Part shown: positions 48,355-59,178 of the stretch, piece by piece
Layout of the letters: every line of letters starts with the position of its first letter
How positions within the stretch are numbered: position 1 is the first letter of the stretch
Assembly: GCF_943734655.1 (NCBI RefSeq)
Contig: NC_071354.1
Location: forward strand, 175,053,411-175,117,410
Origin: Sabethes cyaneus
Lineage: Eukaryota > Arthropoda > Insecta > Diptera > Culicidae
Length of the DNA stretch: 64,000 nt
Direction of reading: 5' to 3'
Made by a program: the position numbers and the translations under genes
The notes under the pieces: model-generated
What the model was told of the DNA's origin: nothing
Seen by the model: only the letters and a program-made list of their open reading frames with translations
Database searches by the model: none

Positions 48355-49011
48355 CCTACGTCACACATTCGTATAACCCTTAGGGTTGTATACCTTGTAG
48401 TTTTTCTATTAAAGGGGACCCTACTCTGAAAGGTCGAAAAATAATGGGTTTTCGTAAAAAAAATTCGGTGTTGTGACATTCTGGTGTTTGGTTAAGGTAT
48501 ATTTCAAGATTTATTTTGTATTTTGTGGATAACGATATAGTAACTATTATACTGGTGGCAGCTGGATGCGTGGATGCTCTTTAGAAAACAGTTCCTTGCT
48601 GGCGGTACGTGCCGAGAACCAACGGAGCATCGGAGAATAAATTTCATGGATGATTTTGAAGTATTAGGTCAATACCTGAATTGTTACGCAGCGGTTTTTG
48701 AAAATTCGAAAAATTACCACAATGGCGGCAAGTTTTCCAAAAGAAAGTTGTTTTTTCATCAAAAACCGCCAATTGAGAGCTCTTAAAATATTGAAAAATT
48801 GAGATATCAAAAAAAGGCTACGTAACAATTTAAATAGTTCATTTTTACATGCTGGAAAAAATTTTCAGCTAAATCGGACCACTAGATTCTGAGATACACG
48901 TACCACGCGTTTAAAGTTCCGTACAGCGATGCATTTCCCTTTAAGTCACCCCACAGTTTTTGGCAAAAACTTTTCAATAGGATTAGACATCAAAAAATCC
49001 GTTTGGAATGA

Positions 49012-49822
49012 CATTTCGAAATTTTTCGAAATTTTTTTCCAAATTCAAGACTAAGACCTTGCAATATCGAAGACTTCTACTAAAAATTAAACTTTAACCC
49101 TCAATTGGTCAACCGAAAGCTTAATGAACCGTGCACAGCACACTGGTCCAGAAATTTTTTTGGTGCGCATTAGCTTTGAGCGGGAAAATTTGGTTTTAGG
49201 TTTATGGAACCTTTGGAAGAGTTTCTTAAAATTAAAAGTTCTATCGTGTGGTAGAATTTAAATTTTGATTAGTAAAAGGGAAATAAAAAAATTATTTTTC
49301 TTCAGTTTCAATATAACACATTGATGTGTTCTGCAAAGTTTTACAGCATATTATTACAAGAAATTTTGCTGAAGACAGTAACCTTCTATCTCTTCAGCAA
49401 ACAATCCAGAAAAATCCTATTTCTCATAAATGAAAAATGCGGCAAATCAATTTTTGTATTTTAGCTGTTTTTGTAGTTGTATGACTTTTTCCTGTTTTAG
49501 AAAGTTGTATAAATAGTAAAAATACACATTGCTGAATATAGTATACCTCTATCTTTGTTTGTTTAGGCACTATAGATCTTTTACTATAAAAATACCCTAA
49601 TTTTGACCCCGAATAACTCGCAAGAAGATATCATTTTATACAAAAACTCTCCCCAGGGAATCAGAATAGTTTCAAGCAGGCAGAAAAGTATTATAAATCA
49701 TGTTTAAAAGCACAAAAGTTAAGCATAATGTATAGGCTGACAATAAAAAGCTGATAAAAATCGGGGGTAGACAAAATCGGGGATAGATAAAAACGGGAGT
49801 TGACAAAATCGGAACATTACTG
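49012..49822. mobile_element. MITE of the GACAAAATCGG family, 5'-truncated copy
   Basis: Homology begins around AAATTCAAGACTAAGACC (near 49040) and runs to the right terminus CGGAACATTACTG. The left terminus is absent and the base pair after the right end is TG, not TA. It abuts a minus-strand retrotransposon ORF1 fragment. Confidence 0.75.
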
Positions 49823-49839
49823 TGATTATTTTTGTTGGA

Positions 49840-50264
49840 TTACTCGCTAGCTTTTCAATTTTAACCAGCACAAGTCATCCACTAACCTTTTTGTTTCCTC
49901 CAGCTTGCAACTGGCTGGAGGAAGCCCGACTTCCGCCACTAGAGGATTCACCACATCCTCAGGCGACTCTTTTCTACCGCTGTTGCCAACTTCTTGGCAG
50001 AGCTAGCAGCGGCAGCCACCTGTGGTCTAACTGGAGTGTTGGACATTTTTTAGGTATTGCTCCCGTTTTCGTGGGGCTTCCATTTATGGGCTGTGCTCCC
50101 GATTTCGGCTGGCTTCCCTTCTTGGGTTGCGCCCTCGATTCCGGAGGGCTACCTTTCTTCGTTGGTGGCGATCGCGCTAACTTGCAACTTCTGACAAAGA
50201 CATCATCTTTGCCTCCAGCAGCTCCCTCGGTTGTTCTCTCAGTCTGGATTAGAAATGTATCCAT
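49840..50264 (-). pseudogene. Probable non-LTR retrotransposon ORF1 fragment
   Basis: ATG at 50264 starts a minus-strand frame of 96 codons (MDTFLIQTERTTEGAAGGKDD, then PPTKKGSPPES, QPKKGSQPKS, QPINGSPTK), basic and repeat-like with PKKGS motifs. Reading continues in shifted frames to 49840 before meeting the MITE end. Such low-complexity basic starts are seen in ORF1 (gag-like) proteins of Jockey/R1-type elements, and the GC-rich 50265-50560 would be the 5' leader. No zinc knuckle remains, so the call is tentative. Confidence 0.4.
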
Positions 50265-50696
50265 GTCTTACGGGTCCTAACTCTAGGCCGCTATCTCCGT
50301 ATGTATCATCTGAGCCTACCCCACCGCACTTTGACGTGAGTGACGAGCTTTGAACGTACCTAGAGACCAGAGACTACGTGCCCCCCTCTCCCTGTTAGCA
50401 CACAACTACGGGTGTAACCAAAGACTGGTATTTGGTCGACCCTAGGCTCAGTTGCGTCCCAGCCGGCACAGCATGGAGGTAGAGATAAGAGTTTTCGCTC
50501 CCATTTTAATGGCTATATAGCCGTACATATAGTCGTACAAAGTCGAACCGACTTTGATCGGCACCATAACCTCACTAGATTAATGCCTTCACCGGCCACC
50601 GGAGATGTGCTGGAAGGACTCGATAATGCGCACGTTCAGGGATGGCCACATTATCTACCACAGTTGCGGCAATACACAGTTGGATACAGCTTTGTA

Positions 50697-50769
50697 ATGT
50701 CCGGTAGTTTAGTCAGTAAAACAGTCGTCCGGCAAACGAAAGAGCGTGGGTGCGAGTCCTACCAGGCAT
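50697..50769 (+). tRNA. tRNA-like sequence or tRNA pseudogene
   Basis: A 73-nt cloverleaf can be drawn: acceptor ATGTCCG with CAGGCAT (six of seven pairs), D stem GTTT/AAAC, anticodon stem with loop CCGGCAA (anticodon would be GGC, Ala), 5-nt variable loop, and T stem GTGGG/CCTAC with loop TGCGAGT. The A box is TAGTTTAGTCAG and the B box GGTGCGAGTCC. Against a functional tRNA: C at position 33 instead of T, no TTC in the T loop, and one extra base before the D arm. A pseudogene or the head of a SINE is more likely. Confidence 0.35.
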
Positions 50770-51392
50770 TGTATTATTAATCTACGACTTCCTAATGCGA
50801 TGTATCAACGTCAAGCAGTTTTGGGCCTTCTAACCATTTTTATATACTAAAGCTTTGACTTCCCCAAAAAAACTTTCAATCGGTCGGCACTATGGTAAGT
50901 TTGTTAGATTCCTCTTAAGGCGTTTTTGTATAACAAGAAGAGGTTTTTTTAGGCCAAAAGCCTAATAATTTTTTAGGATGTTCATGCAAGAGCACTCTTT
51001 TCGCTACAAAGGAGGTGGCAGCACCGTAAATACAAAAATTAAACCGTTCCTGTACCGTTTCTCTTTATCTGAGCTGGGGGATTCGCTGATCGAACCATGC
51101 TATAATAGGAGCCGATTGTAGCCGGTTTCGAACTCAACTTCTCCTTTAGGCCCTGTGGATTGATTGGATTGGATTGATGAACTGTTAAATACTGGCGATC
51201 CACAGGGCCTGGAAGAAGTTGCAGGAATATGCAGAATATAATTTGCTGCAGCATTCTTAGGAGACACGAAAGTTCTACTGAAAACTCATCACCTCTTGCA
51301 AAAGCTTTGTACCGCGAACAGAAATGTGTCGGGTTATAGAATGGTAGCATCTTGACGCACGGTTTCCTGATGGCAGATTATAAGAATTTGGG

Positions 51393-51875
51393 GTATCGAA
51401 GAGCTACCGTAGGATTGGAAGGATAGGGTAATCTACCCGGTCTTCAAAAAAGGCGACAAGTTGGACGGTGAGAACTATCTTGCGATCACCGTTCTCAATG
51501 CCGCTAACAAAGTGCTCTCCCAAAATATCTTCTGCCGACTTTCAGCATTCAGCGATTTGTGAGTAGTTATTAAGTCAATTTCGCTATATGGCTATCAACG
51601 ATAGGACAAATCTTTACGCTACTGCAGACCCTCCAACAAAAGGCTGTAAATATAGAGTTTCCACGGATCATTTGTTCAATGACTTCAAAGCTGCATATGA
51701 TACCATGCCACCATCCAGAACGGCTTTCGCGAGAAGGTGCTCAGACTGCTAAGACTCAATCGATGAAACGGAATACTGTGTCCGTATTTCTGATGGATTG
51801 TCGTGTGCATCCAAACCCCACAAGAGCCTTCGTCAAGGAGATCTCATGCCAGCTGTTAATCACGCGGCGCATTCA
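51393..51875 (+). pseudogene. Short decayed RTE reverse-transcriptase fragment
   Basis: Plus-strand traces in shifting frames: a VIYPVFKKGDKLDGENY-like block (near 51435), ITVLNAANKVLSQ-like (near 51490), QIFTL-LQTLQQ (near 51610), FNDFKAAYD (near 51680) and SLRQGD-like (near 51835). Frameshifts and stops throughout. It appears related to the other RTE copies but is much older. Confidence 0.6.
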
Positions 51876-52679
51876 ACAATGGAATGGCGTAACAATGGCG
51901 CATTCAACAAAAAGTGGAACAGCCCAAAAATATGAGTAATTTGGCAATTTCTCAATTCTGAGTAGCTTAGGCCGACCTTATAACTGAGTTAAGTTTACTC
52001 GAAATTTGTGTAAATACTACTCAGTTTGGTGTAAAATGGCACTCATTTTTGAGTAAATATTGCTCATTAATGAGCTCCTGGGTTGAAGTCATAAAAGGAG
52101 TAAGAGTTACTCAAAATAGTGTGTAAAAAATACGCATGTTTTGAGCTGTACTTTTTGTGAAAGTGGGTCAAATTTTTTAAGCGTGCAGAATTCATTTAAG
52201 TCAATTCCTATAGTTTGGTTTGCACTTGAACACAAAAAATATAAAAAGAAATTACATGGCGAAAGCTATGTCTCTGTATTACCCACATCTTTGTGTCTCA
52301 CCGTTGCCAATAGGAATGTTTTACGAAAAATTGTGAACTAACGGAGTTAGCAAACAATTCGATTATCATATTTTTTCAAATATTAACTCTTATTACTATG
52401 TGATGCGATGTAGTAATTTAAATTTAATTTAATATGTATTTTGTAAATTTACTTTGACCCCCCCAAAACTGATTTGGTAGGAACTGAACTGGTAGGTTCG
52501 CAAACTTCACTTTCCATGAAAATATCATGAAATGTTTTATGACGTAGCTATTCCCGTTGACCTACTGTTCTTGTTGTCTCACTGTTGACTACTCTCCCCT
52601 ACAGGTTTAATAAAATTGCAGAATTGAAGTTGAAAATATTTTGCAAATTAACAGTTGTTTGCGTTCATTTAATTACTAA

Positions 52680-53930
52680 TAATTAATCAATCTTTACAAT
52701 AACACGATGTCACAAAAACTATCCGGCAACACGGATCGTTGTAAACATTCTCCGCGCTCACAGCTGCTCTGTTATCGGTTTGTGTTATCAATTTGAATGC
52801 TCGCAACACACGACCGCTCTCGCAGCAATTTTATATTCACCACGAGTGCTCAGAACATGTGCTCTTTCTCATTCGAAAACTTGTTTTGTGAAATGACGTC
52901 ATTATTTTGCGTCGCGCGATCCTGAACTAATGCATGCCTGGTGCCGTTGAAAGAATCGACATAGATAGTTAGGCAAAAAAAAAACAACGGAACAAAATGT
53001 ATCCATCCATACGTGCTTGTGGGATAAAGGGCTGCGAAAATACAGCTGCGCAAAGCTAGACCTATCATCGTTGCCATTTGACGCGTACGTCATCCTAGAC
53101 AATAATGTAGTATTTGCCCGTGCAGTGCAGAGTAAAGAACGAACCAAATGGCGCTCACCACCCAACAACGAGGCCCTGCGACCCCGCCACCCACCACCCG
53201 CCGAAGCGAACATAATTTATGCTACAGTCAAGAAGCAAGAAGATGTGACATGTCGTTTGGCTCTCCGCCCGGCTTTTTCTGTGATGCGATGAACCGCTTG
53301 CTAGTGTCGTTAGTGACCGGTGGTGGCGCGGCGGCGGAGGCACAATAATAATAATAGAAATCGGTGCATGCAGCATTGTAGCTATTTTCGAGAGAAACGC
53401 GCTTTATTGTGCGCTTCGAAGCGGCAAGTATGTTTATTTTTTGAACCATACAGTCGATTTGCTGATCGACACTTATCCGCTGTGTGTGTGTGCATGTGTG
53501 TGTCTGTGCTTGAAGTTTTCTTTAAACAATTGAAGTTAGTTTTTCTTCACCTTGCAGTTTTATTTAGTTTACCATTTTATTTACTTAACAAAGGTGGAAT
53601 ACAGCTTATATTTACGTTCCGTCTATTATACTTTTCTGTCATAAAGAGAAAATGACATTATTGACAACTGTAAAATAGTAGTAAGTTGATTTGGTTATGC
53701 TTTGCGACTATCATATATGATGATGATGTATTTGATTTGGCGCGTTGACGAACGTAAGCTGCTGCCACCTCCAAAAGTTTACTGTAGGGGTGAAGCAGAA
53801 TAGGAATCTGTTAAAGAGCGTAAGAGGTCGAAACATTTTGGCAGATTTTCACCCACACTCACATATGTGGTTTGCTATGAGTGTGCAAGAGATCGTTTAA
53901 TGCCGTCAACGCGAATTTATAATGACTAAA
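52680..53930. other. Unassigned region with mixed composition
   Basis: 52740-53350 is relatively GC-rich, with overlapping frames on both strands (for example 53017-53292 plus and 52902-53213 minus), none recognisable. A TG-rich tract lies at 53484-53510. It could be a promoter region; no firm signal. Confidence 0.3.
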
Positions 53931-54196
53931 GTCATCCACAAATGCCGGACCTGACGGTATCCCTGCGATCGTCTTGAAGAAATGCTCCAGCAGCCTTCTA
54001 GAGCCTCTCTCAGTCATTTTTAACTTATCGTTCCAACAAGGGATTTTTCCATTTGTATTTCCTGTTTACAAAAAAGGCGACAAAAGTCTCATTTCAAATT
54101 ATCGCGGTATAGCGGCATAATGCGCTGTTTCAAAACTATTTGAACTGGTAGTGCTCGGATTCATCAAGCACAATTACTGTAGTTATATAGTGGACT

Positions 54197-54294
54197 CCCA
54201 AGCAACAATGTGTACTTTTATGGTGGTTTTTATGACCATTTTTGGTGTTAAATGCCATCATAGGAGTGTAATAAAACTCAAATTGTTACTTGGG
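54197..54294. mobile_element. 98-bp hairpin MITE (CCCAAG ends) inside the non-LTR remnant
   Basis: Inverted ends CCCAAGCAACAAT / ATTGTTACTTGGG and GTTTTATTACACTCCTATGATGG-like arms. The interrupted reading frame (VDS|QHGFM) shows that CT (or CTC) was duplicated on insertion. A second copy lies at 63012-63119. Confidence 0.8.
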
Positions 54295-54869
54295 CTCTCA
54301 ACATGGATTCATGTCCAAACGCTCAACAAGTACTTACTTGTTGAATGATGTGTACTATCATCATTCAACACTCATTCTCTTTAAGCACGACTTTAAGTAG
54401 AGGCCATATATACTGATTTTTCTTCAGCCTTTGACAAAATCAATCACCAAATAGCAATAGCTAAGCTAGACAAGCTAGGATTCCAAGGATCATTTCTAAA
54501 TTGGCTCAACTCTTATCTCATTGGTCGCAGAATGGCAGTGAAATTCGGAGATTGTACTGCTACTTACTTCGATATCACGTCTGGAGTCCCACAAGGCAGC
54601 TACCTTGGGCCTCTTATATTCCTGAACTACCTCAACGATCTTAATTTGGTCTAAAATATCAGAGACTATCTTATGCTGATGATTTTAAATTATTCGAAAT
54701 CGTGAGAGGTTCTGAAGACGCTTTTTTCCTGCAAACTCAGATAGAAGACTTCGCTAACTGATACGAGTATCATCTTCGGAACCTCGGTTTCGTACAAGAT
54801 GATATTTGTTGCCTGTGTAATGCCGAGAGCGAAACCTCGGAACACTTGCTCTGCAACTGTGGAGCACTA

Positions 54870-54993
54870 GGGTGATTTATCTATTTTGGACAAGCGTTAC
54901 GCCTACTCTATTTTGGACATTTTCCATTTCCATTTGCCGTAAAAGTCCAAAAAAGAGTACGCGTAAGGCCTTTCAAAAATATATAAATCACCC
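54870..54993. mobile_element. 124-bp MITE with GGGTGATTTAT ends
   Basis: The left arm (GGGTGATTTATCTATTTTGG, then CGTTACGCCTACTC) is inverted at the right (GAGTACGCGTAAGGC, then ATAAATCACCC). It sits within the C-terminal coding region of the non-LTR remnant and directly abuts the next MITE. Confidence 0.8.
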
Positions 54994-55370
54994 AGTCAGC
55001 ATTTTCATATGTATAATTAGATTGCAAATAAGAGTTACGTACTGATATGTATTCAACAAAATCGTATTCGATGCGCAAAAGCCGTCTATCCGTACCATTT
55101 TGGATGCGATATACGCAGTGAGGAATAATTTTGAGCGATACACTTATGTAGGTATTTCAATACGATAAGATCCGATTTAGCGCGACCAGCTGCATGCAGC
55201 TATACGACTTTGTGCTAAAAATCGTATGTTTGGCAGTTACTAGCATTATAAACGATAGAATATCAACTTGTGCGCACCTTATAAGGCTTTATTTACGAAT
55301 CCGAATTTGTTAAGATATATTAACGATAGTTTTCGTACATTGATATATGTACGAGTTAGTGCTGGCTGGG
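54991..55370. mobile_element. CCCAG-ended MITE, copy in the non-LTR remnant
   Basis: Starts CCCAGTCAGCA and ends TGCTGGCTGGG with ATATGTA-type imperfect arms; about 380 bp. Its right part (TTTCGTACATTGATATA, ACGAGTTAGTGCT) is homologous to 63224-63437 in opposite orientation. Confidence 0.65.
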
Positions 55371-55559
55371 CACCCTAATAGGACGCAGACTCAAAAAGGG
55401 TGTACTAGAGCTTAGGGAGATCTGGTTTGCGTCGCCGATCAGGGTAACAAGGTTCATAAATCAAGTCATCCCTGATTTGCACCTGTCTCGCTCCAGCTAC
55501 CATTCTATCACTTCCTCAATAAGTGATAGGTAAGCTTTAAGCGTACAATAAAAGAAGTA

Positions 55560-56068
55560 AACGGGACATCGTCCAGAAACTGGAGTAACATTTGAAGTTT
55601 CATCTAAATCAGAAAGGCACAAATTTTGTCATTTACCTATTTCACGTGGAACTGCTCAACAGTTCAAAATAATGGACGCAGTGAAAAGTGTACCCAACAG
55701 AAGAGGAGCTAAAAGTGTGTTATTGTAAAAAAAATGGTCAGCAATTCATAGAGGAATATTTGAGAAAATGATTAATTCTATCCTAAACAAATTGAATTGA
55801 ATTGAATTGAAGAATGTGGATGGTCCTACAAGGTAGTTGTTAAGCGAAAAAGGACATCTATTCCAACTAATAGTCAACTGTTCGAATACTTTTTAACTGC
55901 ATTTTTAGGCACTTCAAACTATATGGACTCTGTATTCAAAACGGAGAGCTTTTCCCCTAATTATTGCCATGCCAATATGGTTTAGTAGAACATTGTTTTT
56001 AAATACTGAGCAATATTATTAAAAGAAAAAATTATGTGCTGCTGTCCGAATACTTTTTCGGGTGACTG
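55560..56068 (+). mobile_element. Tc1-like transposon remnant, right end
   Basis: The right end reads CTGTCCGAATACTTTTTCGG then GTGACTGTA, the complement of a Tc1-type terminus (CAGTCACCCGAAAAAGTATT), followed by TA. Near 55690-55760 a plus-strand peptide TEEELKVCYCKKNG...FIEEYLRKMINSI resembles the C-terminal end of Tc1 transposases. A partial internal copy of the terminus (TGTTCGAATACTTTTTAACT) is at 55870. No left end found. Confidence 0.5.
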
Positions 56069-56079
56069 TACATGAAGAA

Positions 56080-56900
56080 TCGTATTATTACATGCATGGT
56101 TGAATGCTACTAAAGATTCATACATCCCTTGTGTGGTCGTGTCTTGTATACAACCCTTCTGATTTTTTGTAAAAAAAACAGAAAAGGGTTCTCTCTACAA
56201 ATAAATAAAAAAATTCATGATGAAATCGGTACTTCATTTCTCAAACAAAATTTATTTACTTATAACTACACATTGAGAATCACGTGCTTACGATGAGGGA
56301 GCAACTGTCATGAATCACTCCATAAAAAACCCAAGCTCATGACATGAATTCGTTTTTGTGTTCTGCTGTACTCATGCTTTATTTAATTAGTTACTGTTCA
56401 AATAAGAACTTTGTTTAAGTAAAAAAGTGTGAAAAGCTAATAGGGAACGCAAACACCATTAATCCGAATCAATTCCACCTAATGTTCACGTTTCTTTCTG
56501 GTTGGCAGGGACCGGTTTCGAGAGGCAGGCAACCAACAACTGAGCCTTCAGAGGTTTATAATTTTATAATCACCCAAGTCTGTGCGAGCAAATATTCGCG
56601 CACTTTTCTAGTCACGCGCTGTTGGCGATGCTGTTAAAGAATTTGTCATTTGCAGTATACAAGTGTCATCCGGTGAGCTTATTAGCATATTTTCGAGGCA
56701 ATGTGACAAACACTCGCGGTCCATTAGCGCCGCGCACCGAACGCGCAAACGGAAAGCTCCATTTGGATTCAAATGGTGTGCCAGATGACAGTGTTAACAA
56801 TAGTGAAAGGCCATTACCCGCGATTATGTACTTAATTTGCATTTATTAGCTCCAGTTTTGGGAGATTACAAAGGAAAATTTTTCCCGAATGACCTACCGG
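56080..56900. other. Unassigned, possibly intronic DNA of the 57.4-kb gene
   Basis: 56590-56840 is GC-richer (CGCGCACTTTTC, GCGCCGCGCACC) and carries a 75-codon plus-strand frame with no known product. If the gene at 57358-57791 continues leftwards this is intron sequence. Confidence 0.3.
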
Positions 56901-56908
56901 GCATCAGA

Positions 56909-57004
56909 AAAGACTTGGGTTATATACACGTCATTAAAACTTGACCCTTCTTTATCGACAGACGTCGCAGCCGGTTGTTAGAGTACAGGGTAATTACGGG
57001 GCAG
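56909..57004 (-). repeat. Dispersed short repeat, shared with 50-170 and 59080-59160
   Basis: Minus strand reads CCCCGTAATTACCCTGTACT, CAACCGGCTGCGACGTCTGT and CGATAAAGAAGGGTCAAGTT. The first 170 bp of the window and 59083-59160 carry the same blocks on the plus strand (AACCGGCTGCGAAGTCTG, AAGAAGGGTCAAG). It lies just left of the exon at 57358-57791, in its presumed intron. Confidence 0.7.
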
Positions 57005-57357
57005 GTGCAACGATCCTACTGATTCCAGCAGCATCACCCAGCCGAAATTTGAACATACGACAACTGGCTTGTTAGACCAGCATCGAAACTCAAAACTAAC
57101 CGAATAGTTGACGGACATCAGTAAATATTCAATAAATTGATTAGAAAGTAACATGAGTCTGGCGTAATACTGATCTGTTTGAGAACGGACACAATAAAAT
57201 ATTATTAAGATTTTCAATAAGTTAAATTTTAAAACTAATTATAGAATCCCTCTGCTCTTTTAGCCAACCTAATTACCATCCCGCTCTAGCAAACTAGAGC
57301 GAAAACTAATTATACCTCCTCAACTGGGAACCAATTCAAAAAGTGGCAACCACTTAC

Positions 57358-57791
57358 CTTTTAATTTCGTCCGAGATTTTGGTCCGCACCTCATCATGAT
57401 CCGTATAATGAATCTCGGTCGAATCGAAACGCACAAAGTCAACCTTCGCCTTCCGGTTGCTATTGATGTTGCTATTGGCATGCTTGCGGATGGGGGTTGG
57501 CTCCTGCTGATCGCTGTGCTCCTCGTCGCCGTTTACGGTACCGGTACCGGTTCCCGGTGCCGTCGAAAGTGAAAAGCTACCGGGCGAGGGAGGCGTCGGT
57601 GGCAGCAAAACACGGGGTGCCGTCTCCGAGTGCGTTGGAGATGGGGTTAGTAACCGTGCGCCGTGGTTGATTCTGGATTTAGCTCTCCTAGCTCCAGAAG
57701 TCCTGGCAGCTATCGTCGGCGGCGGCGTGCGTTCATGGTGCGCCACTTGGTCGTCATTTTCTGCCAGCTCATTATCGTACACATTTTCCAT
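57358..57791 (-). CDS. First coding exon of an unidentified host gene
   Basis: The exon starts with ATG at 57791 in a good context (ATACCATGG), with an in-frame TAG seven codons upstream, which fixes the start. It runs 144 full codons and ends at a strong donor, AAAAG|GTAAGT (intron from 57357 leftwards). The protein start is MENVYDNELAENDDQ. It continues with a low-complexity, proline/serine/threonine-rich, basic segment (about 20-105) with repeated PPP, TPSP and GTGTGT runs, then a more ordered charged stretch (KVDFVRFDSTEIHYTD, about 115-130) just before the splice site. There is no signal peptide or membrane helix, so a disordered cytoplasmic N-terminus is the simplest reading. I do not recognise the family. 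Later exons must lie below 57357 or outside the window; none was found with confidence. High GC and clean coding character set it apart from its repeat-rich surroundings. Confidence 0.75.
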
Positions 57792-57799
57792 GGTATTCT

Positions 57800-58160
57800 T
57801 CGTGTTGTCCTAAGCCACTCCAACCAGCTAGTGTTCCGTTGTCGGGCTGGCTGTCGTCGAAGCCGCCGACGCTGCTGTTATCTGGCGTAGTTCTTTTCGC
57901 CCGAGGATAGTGAAATCAGCTGATGTTCTGCAACCAACAACGTTCACCCTCGTTGTCGTCGGCAGCAGCGATGGCGGTGAGTTGCTTTTAACTTGCATTC
58001 AAAACTATTCGTAACCGTTGTCGTTGTGCTGTACATAAAACTTGGAGTAAGGACCAGATTTATTTCTATTCTGGTCCCCGGGGCGGCTCGTGTGCGGATG
58101 TGTAACAGGGGGAAAGCTGGCTCCCCTTTCCTTACCCGAGACGGTGAATAGAATTTTAAT
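57800..58160 (-). promoter_or_regulatory. Presumed 5' leader and promoter region of the 57.4-kb gene
   Basis: GC-rich sequence directly upstream of the ATG with GTCGTC/CTGCTG repeats (GTCGTCGGCAGCAGCGATGG near 57952) and a CCCCGGGGCGG motif near 58076. No TATA box is obvious, which fits a broadly used insect promoter. Confidence 0.4.
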
Positions 58161-58479
58161 TAAAGCTGGATGATTGCTCTCGGGTGTTTCACCACTTATG
58201 AAGGAAACATGGAAATTACGATGGCTGTCGTCTGCAAAAAGGAGACAAAGGCGAATAAGAATTATTAGAATGGGGGCAAACTACTACAAATACGGGGAGA
58301 TTATTTAAAACTGATTAGATAATATTGTTTGACAAAATAATATCGCTCGAAATACGGTGCGTCACCCCTTGGACATTGTGATGTTGCTCCACTTTTGTAG
58401 TGGAAATGACATTTATTTGCCTTCGTCATAGTTTGTACGTTATAAATGATTGTGCAATCGAACAGCAGAAATACGTATA

Positions 58480-58520
58480 TATCATTCGATTCCATTCGAT
58501 TCGATTCGGTTCGATTCGGA
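58480..58520 (+). repeat. (ATTCG)n short tandem repeat
   Basis: About seven imperfect copies of ATTCG/TTCGA. Confidence 0.85.
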
Positions 58521-59082
58521 AAAATTGCTGTTTTCTATAAAATAATAAATGCATAAGCTCAACAAATTGCAAATTTTTTATGTTTGCTAATCGTTTCTAA
58601 TGCTTGGTGAAATTAACGTGAAGAAAAGCAAAAAACAAGTACAGCTGAGAAAAGTCCACGAGAGTAGAGATCATTTACGACAGTTTTTCCCACTTTTAGC
58701 TTTAGCTCTTGATATTTTTTTCGGTTGCTATCAACACTTTATTTTATGCAATAATAGTTGGTATAGTAACAAACGTTGGTAGCAGATAGCACTTTTTTAT
58801 GTCGGTGTTAGATCGTAGTTACAGGGGGTAATTTTTGTTGTTGGCACTCGAAGGTGGCTATGGGCGGCAATGATAGGTAACCGTAGTAAATGGTGGAAAA
58901 TAAATGAGAAATTTTTCTTTCTTGCTGTCAAAATAGTTTTAATTCCTTCTCCAGGCAGTGAAATGGTTTTCTAATAAAGGGATGTCGTTAATAATAGCGG
59001 TCAGTGAAAATGGTTGGTGCCTTTTAATTGAGTAAGTTAATGCACTTTAATTTGACGAAAGAAGACTAGCTCTACTCGCAAC

Positions 59083-59160
59083 AACCGGTTGTGAAGTCTT
59101 TCGATAAAGAAGGATCAAGTCTTAGAAAGACGTTTAAGCCCAAGGCTTTGCTTTTTTTGC
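59083..59160 (+). repeat. Dispersed short repeat, third copy
   Basis: CAACCGGTTGTGAAGTCTTT and CGATAAAGAAGGATCAAGTC, then GACGTTTAAGCCCAAGGCTT, matching 75-160. Confidence 0.65.
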
Positions 59161-59178
59161 TGTTGTTAAGTACTATGG

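Larger units (their letters stand above)
53930..55515 (+). mobile_element. Jockey/LOA-like non-LTR remnant broken by three MITEs
   Basis: Plus-strand traces in order: KSSTNAGPDGIPAIVLKKC (53932), VYKKGDKSLISNYRGIA (54060), then VDSQHGFMSKRST around a MITE insertion, FDITSGVPQGSYLGPL (54575) and YADDFKLFEIVRGSEDA (54675), which are reverse-transcriptase motifs. At 54770 a C-terminal zinc-knuckle block follows (HLRNLGFVQDD, CCLCNAESETSEHLLCNC), of the CCHC type that ends LOA/R1-group proteins. After two adjacent MITEs the C-terminus resumes (GRRLKKGVLELREIW, 55378). Several stops; the segment between reverse transcriptase and zinc knuckle is deleted, so two different elements may be joined. Confidence 0.7.
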
